DNA of 61,497 nucleotides from assembly GCF_011045015.1 (NCBI RefSeq), contig NZ_JAAKZY010000036.1:1-61497 (forward strand). Reading direction: 5' to 3'. Below, piece after piece: positions 8,169-16,761 of this stretch. Origin of the DNA: Streptomyces scabichelini. Lineage in GTDB: Bacteria > Actinomycetota > Actinomycetes > Streptomycetales > Streptomycetaceae. Both the position numbers and the translations under genes were made by a program. The notes below the pieces were generated by a model, which was given only the letters and a program-made list of their open reading frames with translations, was not told the DNA's origin and did no database searches. The stretch's first letter is position 1. Each line of letters begins with the position of its first letter.

Positions 8169-8830
8169 TCCGCGTGCTGCTCGCCGACGACCAGACCGTC
8201 GTCCGCGCGGGATTCCGGGCGCTGCTCGATCTCACCGACGGCCTGGTCGTGGTCGCCGAGGCCGCTGACGGCCTCGAGGCCGTGGAGCTGACGCGCATCA
8301 CCGGTCCCGATGTCGTGCTGATGGACATCCGCATGCCCCGGGCCGACGGACTGGAGGCCACCCGCCTTATCGCCTCCGATCCCGCCCTGGACGCCGTACG
8401 CGTCCTCGTCCTGACCACCTTCGAGGCCGACGAGTACGTCTTCGAAGCTCTGCGCGTGGGGGCCGCGGGTTTCCTGCTCAAGGACATCGAGCCGGACGAC
8501 CTGCGCACCGCGATCCGCACCGTCGCCGCCGGGCAGAGCCTGCTCGCGCCCGCGGTGACCCGCCGCGTCATCGAGGAGTTCTCCCGGCTCAAGGCCCCGG
8601 AGACCGAAGCCCGTCAGGTGCTGAAGCCACTGACCGAGCGGGAGCGCGAGGTTCTTGCCTTGGTCGGCCGGGGCCTGTCGAACGACGAGATCGGAACGCG
8701 GCTGATCATGTCACCGCTCACCGCGAAGACACACGTCAGCCGGGCGATGACCAAGCTCGGGGCCCGGGACCGGGCCCAGCTGGTGGTGCTGGCGTACGAG
8801 ACGGGGCTGGTGCGGGCGGGCGAGGGCTGA
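8165..8830 (+). CDS. NarL/LuxR-type response regulator
   Basis: A 221-residue regulator with an N-terminal receiver (acid pocket LLADDQ, phosphoacceptor Asp54 in VLMDIRMP, conserved Lys in LLKDIEPDDLR) and a C-terminal LuxR helix-turn-helix (LTEREREVLALVGRGLSNDE, about 155-215). It is the cognate partner of the overlapping kinase and should bind DNA as a phosphorylated dimer. The short palindromes CTCCCnnGGGAG before the kinase and esterase and GACTCCCGGCGG at 3410 and 8892 are candidate binding sites; this link is inference. Confidence 0.95.
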   Translation: MIRVLLADDQTVVRAGFRALLDLTDGLVVVAEAADGLEAVELTRITGPDVVLMDIRMPRADGLEATRLIASDPALDAVRVLVLTTFEADEYVFEALRVGAAGFLLKDIEPDDLRTAIRTVAAGQSLLAPAVTRRVIEEFSRLKAPETEARQVLKPLTEREREVLALVGRGLSNDEIGTRLIMSPLTAKTHVSRAMTKLGARDRAQLVVLAYETGLVRAGEG

Positions 8831-8869
8831 GCGCCATCACGGCATACTCCACGCTTGGCGTACTCGGCG

Positions 8870-8942
8870 TACCCCGGCGGAAGTAGCGGCCGACTCCCGG
8901 CGGCAGATGTCCGGGTGGCCGGCCCTCCGCAGCGTCGACGGC
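8870..8942 (+). promoter_or_regulatory. Conserved promoter/operator block (copy 2)
   Basis: Begins 40 bases after the response regulator. It contains CCCCGGCGG, AGTAGCGGCC and GACTCCCGGCGG (8892-8903), aligning with 3390-3430 over about 40 bases with few differences. The ATG at 8943 of the downstream broken gene begins MTEARDLTKRYGDR, the typical start of an ABC-transporter ATPase, so this is an ABC-gene promoter now driving a broken gene. Confidence 0.45.
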
Positions 8943-9250
8943 ATGACCGAAGCACGGGATCTCACCAAGAGGTACGGCGACAGGACCGCCGTCCGCGGAT
9001 GCGGAACGTCTGGCCCCAGCTGGAGGAGGCGTACGGCGGGGATCTGAACGCGCTGTGCGGCGACCCGGTGGCCCGGCGGAGCATCTGGCAGACCCACGAC
9101 CCGCAGCACCTCGCCGAGGGCCAGCGCCACATCAGGGCGCCAAGGTCTTCCTCTCCAGTGGGGATGGCACCCCGGCCCGCTGGACCCGCCGGTCAGCGCC
9201 TTCGATCCCGCGGAGAGCCACCTGCGCGCCATGACCCGCTCGCCGGCCAC
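8943..9250 (+). pseudogene. ABC ATPase start fused to a decayed esterase
   Basis: The first 19 codons (MTEARDLTKRYGDRTAVRG) match the N-terminus of drug-export ABC ATPases before their Walker A motif. Then, in another frame from 9000, the sequence follows the middle of the secreted esterase at 3594: NALCGDPVARRSIWQTHDP compares with KALWGDPVTQRANWQAHDP. Further frame changes give KVFLSSGDG and LDPPVSAFDPAESHL. The nucleophile region, catalytic histidine and signal peptide are absent. It is a composite of two genes broken by deletion and frameshifts. Confidence 0.6.
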
Positions 9251-9309
9251 CCGCCTCGCCCGAAGCGGGGTGCCCCACCATGCGACACCCCGCAAGGACC
9301 ACGAAGGGT

Positions 9310-11415
9310 TCACACCCGTTCCTGCTCGCGAGCCGCGGCCGGCTGGTCCGGCATCCGTGCCTGCCCGGCCCCGGACAGTGCGCTCGGCCACCAGAACAGG
9401 CGGCCCAGGTCGAGGGCGAGGGCGGGCACCAGGACCGTACGGACCAAGAAGGTGTCGAGCAGTACTCCGACACCGACGATCACGCCCATCTGGGCCATCG
9501 TCACCATGGGCAGGCCCGCGAAGACGGCGAAGGTCGCGGCCAGCACGATGCCCGCGGAGGTGATGACGCCGCCGGTGCCGGCGAGGCCTTCCAGGACGCC
9601 GCGGGTGTGGCCGAGGCGGCCGGTCTCCTCCTTGACGCGGTGCATGAGGAAGATGTTGTAGTCGATGCCGAGGGCGACCAGGAAGACGAAGCCCATGAGA
9701 GGGATCGACCAGTCCACGCCCGCGAAACCGAGGACGTGCTCGAAGAGCAGGTTCGAGGCGCCGAGTGCCGCGAAGTACGACAACACCACGGTGGCCAGGA
9801 GGAGGAGCGGGGCGACCAGGGCCCTCAGCAGCCAGATCAGCACGCCGAGCACGACGAGCAGCACGATCGGGATGACCGTCCGCAGGTCGCGGTCGGCGGC
9901 CCGCTGGGTGTCCAGGGTCTGCGCGGTGGTGCCGCCGACCAGGGCGTCGGCACCCTCGACCACGTCCACGGCGTCCCGCAGGGTGTCGACGGTGTCCTTG
10001 GCGGCCCGGCTGTCCGGTGCGTCCTTCAACACCACGGAGAGAGAGGTCAGCCGACCGTCGGGCGTCCGGTCACCGTTCTCCACACGGGCCACGCCGGCGG
10101 TCTTCTCGGCGGCGGCCTCGACCTCGTCGGCCTTGTCCGTCGCCGTGATGATCTTCGCCGGGTCGGAGGCCCCGGACGGGAAGTGCGCGGAGATCTTCTC
10201 CTGGGCGACCACCGACTCGGGCTTGTCCTGGAACATCTCGGCCTGGGTGAGACCCATGTTGATCCCGATGGCGCTGAGGGCGAGTACACCGGTCACGGCG
10301 ACCGACATCATCCAGGACCAGCGCGGGCGGCGGGCCACGGCCGCACCGATCCGCGACCAGACGGTGTGGGTCTTGCGCGCCGGAGTGCCGAAGCGCGGTA
10401 CGAAGGGCCAGAACACCCAGCGCCCGGCAATGACGAGGAGCGCGGGCAGCACCGTGATCATTGCGAGGAAGCCGCAGACGACACCGACGGCCCCCACAAG
10501 TCCGAGCGAGCGCGAGGAGTTGATGTCGGCGAAGGCAAGACAGGCCAGGCCGACCGCGATCGTGCCGGCCGAGGCGAGGATCGCCGGGCCCGAGCGGCGC
10601 AGGGCGGTCTTCATCGCCGCGTGCCGGTCCTCCCGGCGGTGCAGCTCCTCGCGATAGCGGGCGATGAGCAGCAGGGCGTAGTCCGTGCCGACACCGAAGA
10701 CGAGGACCATCAGGACGCCCGCGCTCTGCGGGTCCACGGGCAGACCGGCGTGCTTGGCGAGGAGATACGTACAGACCTGCGTGAGCACGGCCGCGAAGCC
10801 GACCGAGATCAGCGGGAACAGCCACAGGACGGGGGAGCGGTACGTGAGGAGCAGCAGGACGGCGACGATGATCCCGGTGGCGATCATCAGTGTGGAATCC
10901 AGGTCGTCGAAGACCGCGACCTGGTCGGTGAGGGACGCGGCCGGACCGCCCACCTCGATGTCGACACCGGGCGGCGCGTTGGCACCCGCGATGTCGCGCA
11001 ACTCGTCGACCTTGTCCGTGATGCCGTCATCGTCGGCCAGCGGCACCACGGTCATCAACGCCTTGCCGTCCGCGGACGGGACCGGCCGCGACACCTCCTC
11101 GCCCTCGGCGGCGAACTTCGTGAACCCGGCGCGCTCGGTGTCGGCCTGCTGCCGCACGCTCGCGGTGTCCGCGCCGGTGTAGACGACGACGGCCGGCATC
11201 AGCTCGTCCGTACGGAACTTCTCCAGCTCCGTGTTGACCTGCGCGGACTCGGCGCCGCGCGGCAGAAAGGCGTTCGGCCCGGTTTCTTCGACCTCGCCGA
11301 GCTTTCCGGCCAGTGGGCCGAGTGCGACGGCGACGATCAGCCATGCGGCGAGGACGAGCCATTTGGCCCGGCGTCCGCCCGGGGCGATGGAGAGCCGCTT
11401 GAACCAAGCGGGCAT
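9310..11415 (-). CDS. MMPL/RND-family membrane transporter
   Basis: A 701-residue inner-membrane exporter of the MmpL branch of the RND superfamily, using the proton gradient to move lipids or drugs. There are two repeats, each with one leading membrane helix, a large external loop and a five-helix bundle. Family features include the GVGTDYALLLIARYREE segment in the first half and the matching ALGIDYNIFLMHRVKEE in the second; both contain the conserved aspartate-tyrosine pair of the proton relay. The ATG at 11415 follows AAGGAG. It is the last gene of a leftward operon after an ArsR-type regulator and a small coiled-coil membrane protein. Cargo is unknown; actinorhodin-type and siderophore clusters use such pumps, but none is nearby. 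Confidence 0.94.
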   Translation of the reverse strand: MPAWFKRLSIAPGGRRAKWLVLAAWLIVAVALGPLAGKLGEVEETGPNAFLPRGAESAQVNTELEKFRTDELMPAVVVYTGADTASVRQQADTERAGFTKFAAEGEEVSRPVPSADGKALMTVVPLADDDGITDKVDELRDIAGANAPPGVDIEVGGPAASLTDQVAVFDDLDSTLMIATGIIVAVLLLLTYRSPVLWLFPLISVGFAAVLTQVCTYLLAKHAGLPVDPQSAGVLMVLVFGVGTDYALLLIARYREELHRREDRHAAMKTALRRSGPAILASAGTIAVGLACLAFADINSSRSLGLVGAVGVVCGFLAMITVLPALLVIAGRWVFWPFVPRFGTPARKTHTVWSRIGAAVARRPRWSWMMSVAVTGVLALSAIGINMGLTQAEMFQDKPESVVAQEKISAHFPSGASDPAKIITATDKADEVEAAAEKTAGVARVENGDRTPDGRLTSLSVVLKDAPDSRAAKDTVDTLRDAVDVVEGADALVGGTTAQTLDTQRAADRDLRTVIPIVLLVVLGVLIWLLRALVAPLLLLATVVLSYFAALGASNLLFEHVLGFAGVDWSIPLMGFVFLVALGIDYNIFLMHRVKEETGRLGHTRGVLEGLAGTGGVITSAGIVLAATFAVFAGLPMVTMAQMGVIVGVGVLLDTFLVRTVLVPALALDLGRLFWWPSALSGAGQARMPDQPAAAREQERV

Positions 11416-11535
11416 GGGTGGTCTCCTTCAGGTGGAAGTGAGTTCTCTGCGATGGGCTCGCGGGAGCGTGCTTCTGTTCCGTACGGCCGGGAGTTGCCGC
11501 TCCCGGCCGTACGCGTTTCATGGGGCTCGATCTCG

Positions 11536-11793
11536 TTACTCGATCTCGCGCATCATCTTCTCCATCGACGCGAGGGAGATCCTGGCCTGCGTCAACTCCT
11601 CGATGGAGCGGCGCTGTTGCTCGACGTTGTCCTCGAGCAGCTGCTGGTACTTGAGCGCCATCAGCTTGTACTGCTCCTCGCGGGCGGCCAGCATCCGCGC
11701 GCGCCAGGTCGCGGCGATCTGCCACACGACCACGATGAGGAAGAGGAAGACACCTCCGGCGCCGACCACTCCTGCCCAGTCCCCGCCGTTCAT
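11536..11793 (-). CDS. Small membrane-anchored coiled-coil protein
   Basis: An 85-residue protein with one membrane helix near the N-terminus (GGVFLFLIVVVWQIAATW, about 13-30), followed by about 50 residues of charged heptad-like helix (KLMALKYQQLLEDNVEQQRR and onward), predicting a coiled coil on the cytoplasmic side. Its start overlaps the stop of the ArsR-type gene by four bases, so it is translated with it. The position between regulator and transporter suggests an accessory or sensory role for the MMPL pump, but this is inference. No characterised family was recognised. Confidence 0.82.
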   Translation of the reverse strand: MNGGDWAGVVGAGGVFLFLIVVVWQIAATWRARMLAAREEQYKLMALKYQQLLEDNVEQQRRSIEELTQARISLASMEKMMREIE

Positions 11794-12146
11794 GACGCGG
11801 TCTCCTTCACTGTCGTCTTGTCTTCCTCGGTGAGCGTTCGTGCCGCCTGAGCGACTACTTCGGGGTTCAGCAGATACGAGAACGACGCGAGCTCGAAGTA
11901 CTTCATCGCCTTGCCGCTCTCGGACAGTTCGAGCGACCCGGACACGATCCCGGCGGCCTCCAGCCGCTGCAGATGCATATGCAGCAGCGGACGCCCCATG
12001 CCGATCTCCCGTGCCAGGGCGCTCACATAGTTACGGCCTTCGCTCAGCGCCGCGACGATCCGCATCCGATGCGGATTGCCGAGCGCCGAAAGCACCTTCA
12101 ACAGCTCGTCCCCCGAGGGGGCGGAAGCCTCGCTCATGCCCTTCAC
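11790..12146 (-). CDS. ArsR-like winged-helix regulator of the MMPL operon
   Basis: A 118-residue single-domain regulator. The segment LLKVLSALGNPHRMRIVAAL, then the helix-turn-helix NYVSALAREIGMGRPLLHMH and wing LEAAGIVSGSLELSESGKAM, matches ArsR/DUF-type winged helices. No CxC metal site is visible, so it probably senses an organic ligand or the membrane. The start is GTG at 12146 or ATG at 12137; the latter has AAGG just upstream. It is first in an operon with the coiled-coil membrane protein and the MMPL transporter. GACACATGTC at about 12182 is a short palindrome upstream and a possible autoregulatory site. Confidence 0.85.
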   Translation of the reverse strand: MKGMSEASAPSGDELLKVLSALGNPHRMRIVAALSEGRNYVSALAREIGMGRPLLHMHLQRLEAAGIVSGSLELSESGKAMKYFELASFSYLLNPEVVAQAARTLTEEDKTTVKETAS

Positions 12147-12427
12147 GGTGACGGTGCAAGCAGAGACCTGTCAAAGAAACCTGACACATGTCGGGGAAGA
12201 CTGGGGGGTATCTCAGGGTCGAGTCAGGGTCGGAAGAGTAGGACTGCCAGGTGACGTTCTTTGCGACTCCTTTACAGTTGGTGCAGAGGCAGGCAATCTC
12301 GCCTCCACATCCACTGTCTTCGTACGAGAACGAAAAGGAGCGACGGACCCGCGATGGGTGAGCCTCCCAGTCCCAGCCGTGTCATTCCCCGCCCGCCACA
12401 CATGACTGAGCGAGCGGGGGTGGCACG

Positions 12428-13762
12428 GTGACCGAGATCCTGCTGCTGCTCCTGGCCCTGCTCCTCACGCTCGCGTGCGCGATCTTCGTCGCGGCCGAGT
12501 TCTCACTGACCACCGTCGAGCGCGGCGAGCTGGAACGCGCCGCCGAGGCCGGCGAGCGGGGTGCGGACGGTGCGCTGAAGGCGGTGCGCCGGCTCACCGT
12601 CCAGCTGTCCGGCGCCCAGCTCGGCATCACCGTCACCTCGCTGGTGATCGGCATGCTCGCCGAGCCGTCGCTGGCCGCGCTGCTGCGCGGCCCGCTCAGG
12701 GCCGTCGGCCTGGGTGGCGCCGCCTCGTCCGTCGCCACGGTCCTGGGCGTGGTCGTCTCCACTGTGGTGCTGATGGTGGTCGGAGAGCTGGTGCCGAAGA
12801 ACTGGGCGATCTCCCGGCCGCTGGCGGTCGCGAAGGTGGTGGCGGGCCCGCAGCGCGGCTTCACGGCCGCGTTCGGCCCGTTCATCCAGCATCTGAACAA
12901 CACCGCGAACCGGTTCGTACGCCGCTTCGGCCTGGAGCCCACCGAGGAACTGGCCTCCGCCCGGGGCCCCGAGGAACTGGTCGCGCTCGCCCGGCACTCG
13001 GCCGCCGAGGGCGCCCTGGAAGCGGACTCCGCCGAACTCTTCGTACGTACCCTGCACCTGAGCGAGCTCACCGCGGAGAACGTGATGACCCCGCGCGTCG
13101 ACGTCAAGGCGCTCGAAGCGCAGGCGACGGCCGCGGACGCGGCGAACCTCACCCATGCCACCGGCCTGTCCCGCTTCCCGGTCTACCGTGACAGCCTGGA
13201 CGAGGTGGTCGGCACCGTCCACATCCGCGACGTCCTCGCCCTGCCGCCGGACAAGCGGCAGCTCACTCCGGTCACCGAGCTGGCCACCACGCCGCTGCTG
13301 GTGCCCGACAGTCTGCCCGCCGACCGGCTCCTGGAGCGGCTGCGCGCCACCCGCACGATGGCCGTGGTCATCGACGAGTACGGCGGCACGGCCGGGGTGG
13401 CGACGATGGAGGACATCGTCGAGGAGGTCGTCGGCGAGGTGCGCGACGAGCACGATCCCGTCGAGGTCCCCGACCTGCTGCCCGCCCCGGCGACGGAGGA
13501 CGGCCGCGCGGTGTGGGACGCGGACGGCAGCGTGCGCCTCGACCAGCTGGGCCGGATAGGACTGGCCGCGCCGGAGGGGCCGTACGAGACGATGGCCGGC
13601 CTGATCGCCACCCGTCTCGCCCGGATCCCGGCCCGGGGCGACACCCTCGCCCTGGACGGCTGGCAGCTGACCGTGCTGGACATCGAGCACCATCGTGCCG
13701 ACCGAGTGCGCATCACCGAACCCGCGCGCGTCCTGCGGGAGTTGGCGGAGGAAGCCCGATGA
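12428..13762 (+). CDS. CNNM/HlyC-CorC family membrane protein (first of pair)
   Basis: A 444-residue protein with an N-terminal DUF21/CNNM membrane domain (four hydrophobic segments, about 1-180; includes SLTTVERGELERAA and the VVGELVPKNWAI motif), a tandem CBS pair (about 205-330; VMTPRVDVKALE and VVIDEYGGTAGVATMED), and a C-terminal CorC_HlyC domain (about 345-435). Members transport or sense magnesium or other divalent cations. The GTG start at 12428 has a GGGGGTGG stretch upstream. Its stop overlaps the next gene's start by four bases. Two consecutive paralogues are typical of Streptomyces and may form a heteromer; many are annotated hemolysins without evidence. Confidence 0.93.
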   Translation: MTEILLLLLALLLTLACAIFVAAEFSLTTVERGELERAAEAGERGADGALKAVRRLTVQLSGAQLGITVTSLVIGMLAEPSLAALLRGPLRAVGLGGAASSVATVLGVVVSTVVLMVVGELVPKNWAISRPLAVAKVVAGPQRGFTAAFGPFIQHLNNTANRFVRRFGLEPTEELASARGPEELVALARHSAAEGALEADSAELFVRTLHLSELTAENVMTPRVDVKALEAQATAADAANLTHATGLSRFPVYRDSLDEVVGTVHIRDVLALPPDKRQLTPVTELATTPLLVPDSLPADRLLERLRATRTMAVVIDEYGGTAGVATMEDIVEEVVGEVRDEHDPVEVPDLLPAPATEDGRAVWDADGSVRLDQLGRIGLAAPEGPYETMAGLIATRLARIPARGDTLALDGWQLTVLDIEHHRADRVRITEPARVLRELAEEAR

Positions 13763-14781
13763 CCGTCCTGCAACTCGCCATCGGCGCCCTGACCCTGCTG
13801 ACCAACGCCTTCTTCGTCGGCGCCGAGTTCGCCCTGATCTCCGTACGCCGCAGCCAGATCGAACCCCGCGCCCAACAGGGCAACAAACGGGCCCGAATGA
13901 CCTTGTGGGGCCTTCAGCACATCTCCGCGATGATGGCCACCGCCCAACTCGGCATCACCGTCTCCTCGCTGGTCCTCGGCGCTGTCGCCGAGCCCGCCAT
14001 CGCGCACCTGCTGGAGCCCGCCTTCGAGACGGTGCACATCCCGCATGCCCTGGTGCACCCGGTCGCGTTCGTCATCGCCCTGACCCTGGCCACCTACCTG
14101 CACATGCTCATCGGCGAGATGGTCCCGAAGAACATCGCCCTCGCCGCCCCGGTCCCGACGGCACTGCTCCTTGGCCCGCCGCTGGTCGCCCTCACTCGGG
14201 CGCTGAAGCCGTTCGTGTTCGGCATCAACGCCTTCGCCAACGCCCTGCTGAAGCTGCTGCGGGTGGAGCCCAAGGACGAGGTGGAGTCGGCCTTCACCGA
14301 CGACCAGCTCGCCCGCATGGTCGTGGATTCCAGCGAGGCCGGACTGCTCACCCCGGGCGACGGCGAGCGGCTGCGCGACGCCTTGGAACTGGGCACCCGC
14401 CCGGTCGGCGAGATCCTCGTCCCCGCCCAGAAGATGCGCACGGTCGACCACACCATCACCCCGGCGCGGCTCGAAAGGGTGGCCGCCGAGGCGGGCTTCT
14501 CCCGCTTCCCGGTCACCGGCCCGGAGAACACGCTGCTCGGCTACCTGCACATCAAGGACACCCTCGGCATCACCGACCGCGACCGGCCCTTCCCGTCCAC
14601 CGCCCTGCACCGGGTCACCCGGGTCCGGATCGACACCCCACTGGACGACACCCTCACCGCCCTGCGCGCCGAAGGCAGCCACCTGGCCGCCGTCACCGGC
14701 GAGAGGGGCGCCGTGCTCGGCTTCGTCACGATGGAGGACGTCCTGTCCGAGTTGGTCGGCCCGGCTCCGGCCAAGGCGTGA
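13759..14781 (+). CDS. CNNM/HlyC-CorC family membrane protein (second of pair)
   Basis: A 340-residue paralogue of the preceding protein, coupled by ATGA. The DUF21 domain (about 1-185) includes SVRRSQIEPRAQQGNKRA and the MLIGEMVPKNIAL motif, and a CBS pair follows (about 205-335; VPAQKMRTVDHTI, GYLHIKDTLG and LGFVTMEDVLSELVG). The CorC_HlyC domain of the first protein is missing, so the two proteins are unequal partners. The product is an integral membrane protein with cytoplasmic CBS domains able to bind adenine nucleotides in known members. Regulation is shared with the upstream gene. Confidence 0.93.
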   Translation: MTVLQLAIGALTLLTNAFFVGAEFALISVRRSQIEPRAQQGNKRARMTLWGLQHISAMMATAQLGITVSSLVLGAVAEPAIAHLLEPAFETVHIPHALVHPVAFVIALTLATYLHMLIGEMVPKNIALAAPVPTALLLGPPLVALTRALKPFVFGINAFANALLKLLRVEPKDEVESAFTDDQLARMVVDSSEAGLLTPGDGERLRDALELGTRPVGEILVPAQKMRTVDHTITPARLERVAAEAGFSRFPVTGPENTLLGYLHIKDTLGITDRDRPFPSTALHRVTRVRIDTPLDDTLTALRAEGSHLAAVTGERGAVLGFVTMEDVLSELVGPAPAKA

Positions 14782-14928
14782 CCCGGCCCTGACGGCCCTG
14801 TATTCAGCAGGGGCGTGCGTGGTACGGGAGTGACGTGATTAGGGTGCTGGGGATGTTGTGCAACGACGCAGAACCTCCATTAGCCGGAGGACGCACCCTC
14901 GCCACCCCGGACTGCATCGGGAGGGCCG

Positions 14929-16149
14929 ATGCATGACGCCGTGCGCCCGGCCGAACGGACCCCGGACGGGCAGACCGGACTGCGGCCGCCGGAGCCGACG
15001 CCCGCCGCGACCGTGGCCTCCGCCCCACCGGAGGCCACGAGCTCGAGCAGACCCAACAGACCCAACGGATCCAACAGACCCAAGGGAGCCAACAGACCCA
15101 AGGGAGCCAAGGGATCCAAGGGACTGGACACTCGGCGCGACGCGTTCTTCGACAACGCCAAGTACCTCGCCATCGTGCTGGTGGGGCTGGGCCACGCGTG
15201 GGCGCCGTTGACCAGCGGCAGCCGGGCCACAGCCGCGCTGTACATGGCCGTCTACGCGTTCCACATGCCGGCGTTCATCGTCATCTCCGGCTACTTCTCG
15301 CGCGGCTTCGACGCGAGCCACGCCCGGATCAGACGCCTGGTGACCGGAGTCGCCGTCCCGTACGTGGTCTTCGAGATGGCCTACGCGCTGTTCAAGCGGT
15401 GGGCCGACGACGCCCCGGACAACCCCGTCAGCCTGCTCGACCCCGGGTACCTGACCTGGTTCCTCGTGGCGTTGTTCCTATGGCGGCTGAGCACCCCGCT
15501 GTGGAAGACCGTGCGCCGTCCGCTGCCGCTCGCGCTCGCCATCGCGGCCCTGGCGTCCCTCTCGCCCGACATCGGCAACGACCTCGACCTGCAGCGCGTC
15601 CTGCAGTTCCTGCCGTTCTTCGTGCTGGGGCTGCGCCTGAAGCCGGAACATTTCCAGCTGGTGCGCCGCAGAGAGGTACGCCTGCTGTCGGTCCCCGTGT
15701 TCGCGGGCACGCTGGCCCTGGCGTACTGGGCGGTCCCGCGGATGAACACGGCCTGGTTCTTCCATCGTGACAGCGCCCGGGAACTGGCCGCCCCCGCCTG
15801 GACGGGACCCGTCATGACCCTGGCCCTCTTCGGCTGCTCGGTGCTCCTGGTCGCAGGCTTCCTCTCGTGGGTGCCGCGGCGGAAGATGTGGTTCACCGCA
15901 CTGGGCGCGGGCACGCTGTACGGCTACCTGCTGCACGGCTTCCTCGCCAAGGGCGCCCGCTTCTGGGACTGGTACGACCACGCCTGGCTCCACCAGCCGC
16001 TCGGCGAGATCGTCGTGACCCTCATCGCCGGGGTCGCGATCACGGCGCTGTGCACTCCACCGGTCCAGCGGATCTTCCGTTTCGCGATGGAACCGAAGAT
16101 GGAGTGGGCCTTCGTACGCGACGCGGCCGAGCTGTCGCGATCCAGATGA
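14929..16149 (+). CDS. Acyltransferase-3 family integral membrane protein
   Basis: A 406-residue protein of the acyltransferase 3 (NodX/OafA-like) family, which O-acylates polysaccharides, lipids or peptides from the membrane. The core begins at about 64 with RRDAFFDNAKYLAIVLVGLG and about ten membrane helices follow. AFHMPAFIVISGYF holds the conserved His and Gly-Tyr-Phe around the second helix, and LYGYLLHGFL near the end is also typical. The ATG at 14929 has GGGAGGG five bases before. The first 63 residues are a disordered linker with the repeats NRPNGSNRPKGANRPKG encoded by a short tandem repeat (15052-15122). Substrate unknown. Confidence 0.88.
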   Translation: MHDAVRPAERTPDGQTGLRPPEPTPAATVASAPPEATSSSRPNRPNGSNRPKGANRPKGAKGSKGLDTRRDAFFDNAKYLAIVLVGLGHAWAPLTSGSRATAALYMAVYAFHMPAFIVISGYFSRGFDASHARIRRLVTGVAVPYVVFEMAYALFKRWADDAPDNPVSLLDPGYLTWFLVALFLWRLSTPLWKTVRRPLPLALAIAALASLSPDIGNDLDLQRVLQFLPFFVLGLRLKPEHFQLVRRREVRLLSVPVFAGTLALAYWAVPRMNTAWFFHRDSARELAAPAWTGPVMTLALFGCSVLLVAGFLSWVPRRKMWFTALGAGTLYGYLLHGFLAKGARFWDWYDHAWLHQPLGEIVVTLIAGVAITALCTPPVQRIFRFAMEPKMEWAFVRDAAELSRSR

Positions 16150-16596
16150 GGGTCTGTCGCATGTGGAGGCCCTGCGGTCGCGAGCGGCCGGTGCGGGTGG
16201 CGCGGATCAGGAGGGCGAGGCGGAGGACGGTTGTTGCGGCGCCGGCGGTGGCCGCGACGCACACGGAGTGCCGCCAGTACGCCAGGTGAGGCTCTCAAGG
16301 CGACAACGCCCGCGGACTGGCGGGAACCAGCGGTACAACTTGCTGCCCGCACCCACCGATGCCCGACTCTCAAACGAGACGGATCGGTTCACGGGGTCTG
16401 GTCACTCGACCCGCCGAAGTGACACTGAATGGGACTGAACCACGCCACCGCCGCGCTGACGGCCATCGAATACGCGCCCCGACGACCCGCTTCCGTGCCC
16501 GGCCGACCCGCTTCCGTAGTAGCTGGTTGTGCAACGGCCCCCAGGCCGGGGCTGGCTGAGACCCACTCCGGGGGCGCGGTCACCGCTGGGCCGGTC
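16150..16596. other. Gap with no supported gene
   Basis: No frame shows a start signal or family motif. A direct repeat CGACCCGCTTCCGT occurs twice (about 16483-16516). A minus-strand stretch near 16150-16260 has hydrophobic composition and may be a membrane-protein relic, but no family could be named. Confidence 0.35.
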
Positions 16597-16730
16597 GCAA
16601 CGTTGGGTTGCATGACAGACGATCACCTCCGGAGAAGCGGCCTTGCCTGACCTACGTCTCGGTTGAATTCGCGCAACCGACTGTTGCGTAAACGCCAAGA
16701 GCGATCTACGCTTGTGCAACCTAAGGTTGC
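16597..16730 (+). promoter_or_regulatory. Three GCAAC-N5-GTTGC operators before the first SRPBCC gene
   Basis: Perfect 5-5-5 inverted repeats stand at 16597-16611, 16673-16687 and 16716-16730 (the last, GCAACCTAAGGTTGC, is a longer 6-3-6 palindrome). The matching cluster before the second SRPBCC gene, and the ArsR regulator in the same operon, indicate ArsR operators. The last site ends 31 bases before the chosen start codon, where a repressor would block the promoter. Confidence 0.7.
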
Positions 16731-16761
16731 AAGATCGGGGATGATGGGTGTGGAGTACGAA

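Noticed and set aside
9280..11850. An 856-codon plus-strand open frame
   Set aside because: It is antisense to the MMPL transporter, has Glu/Gly/Arg/His-rich composition typical of the reverse complement of high-GC genes, and no domain.
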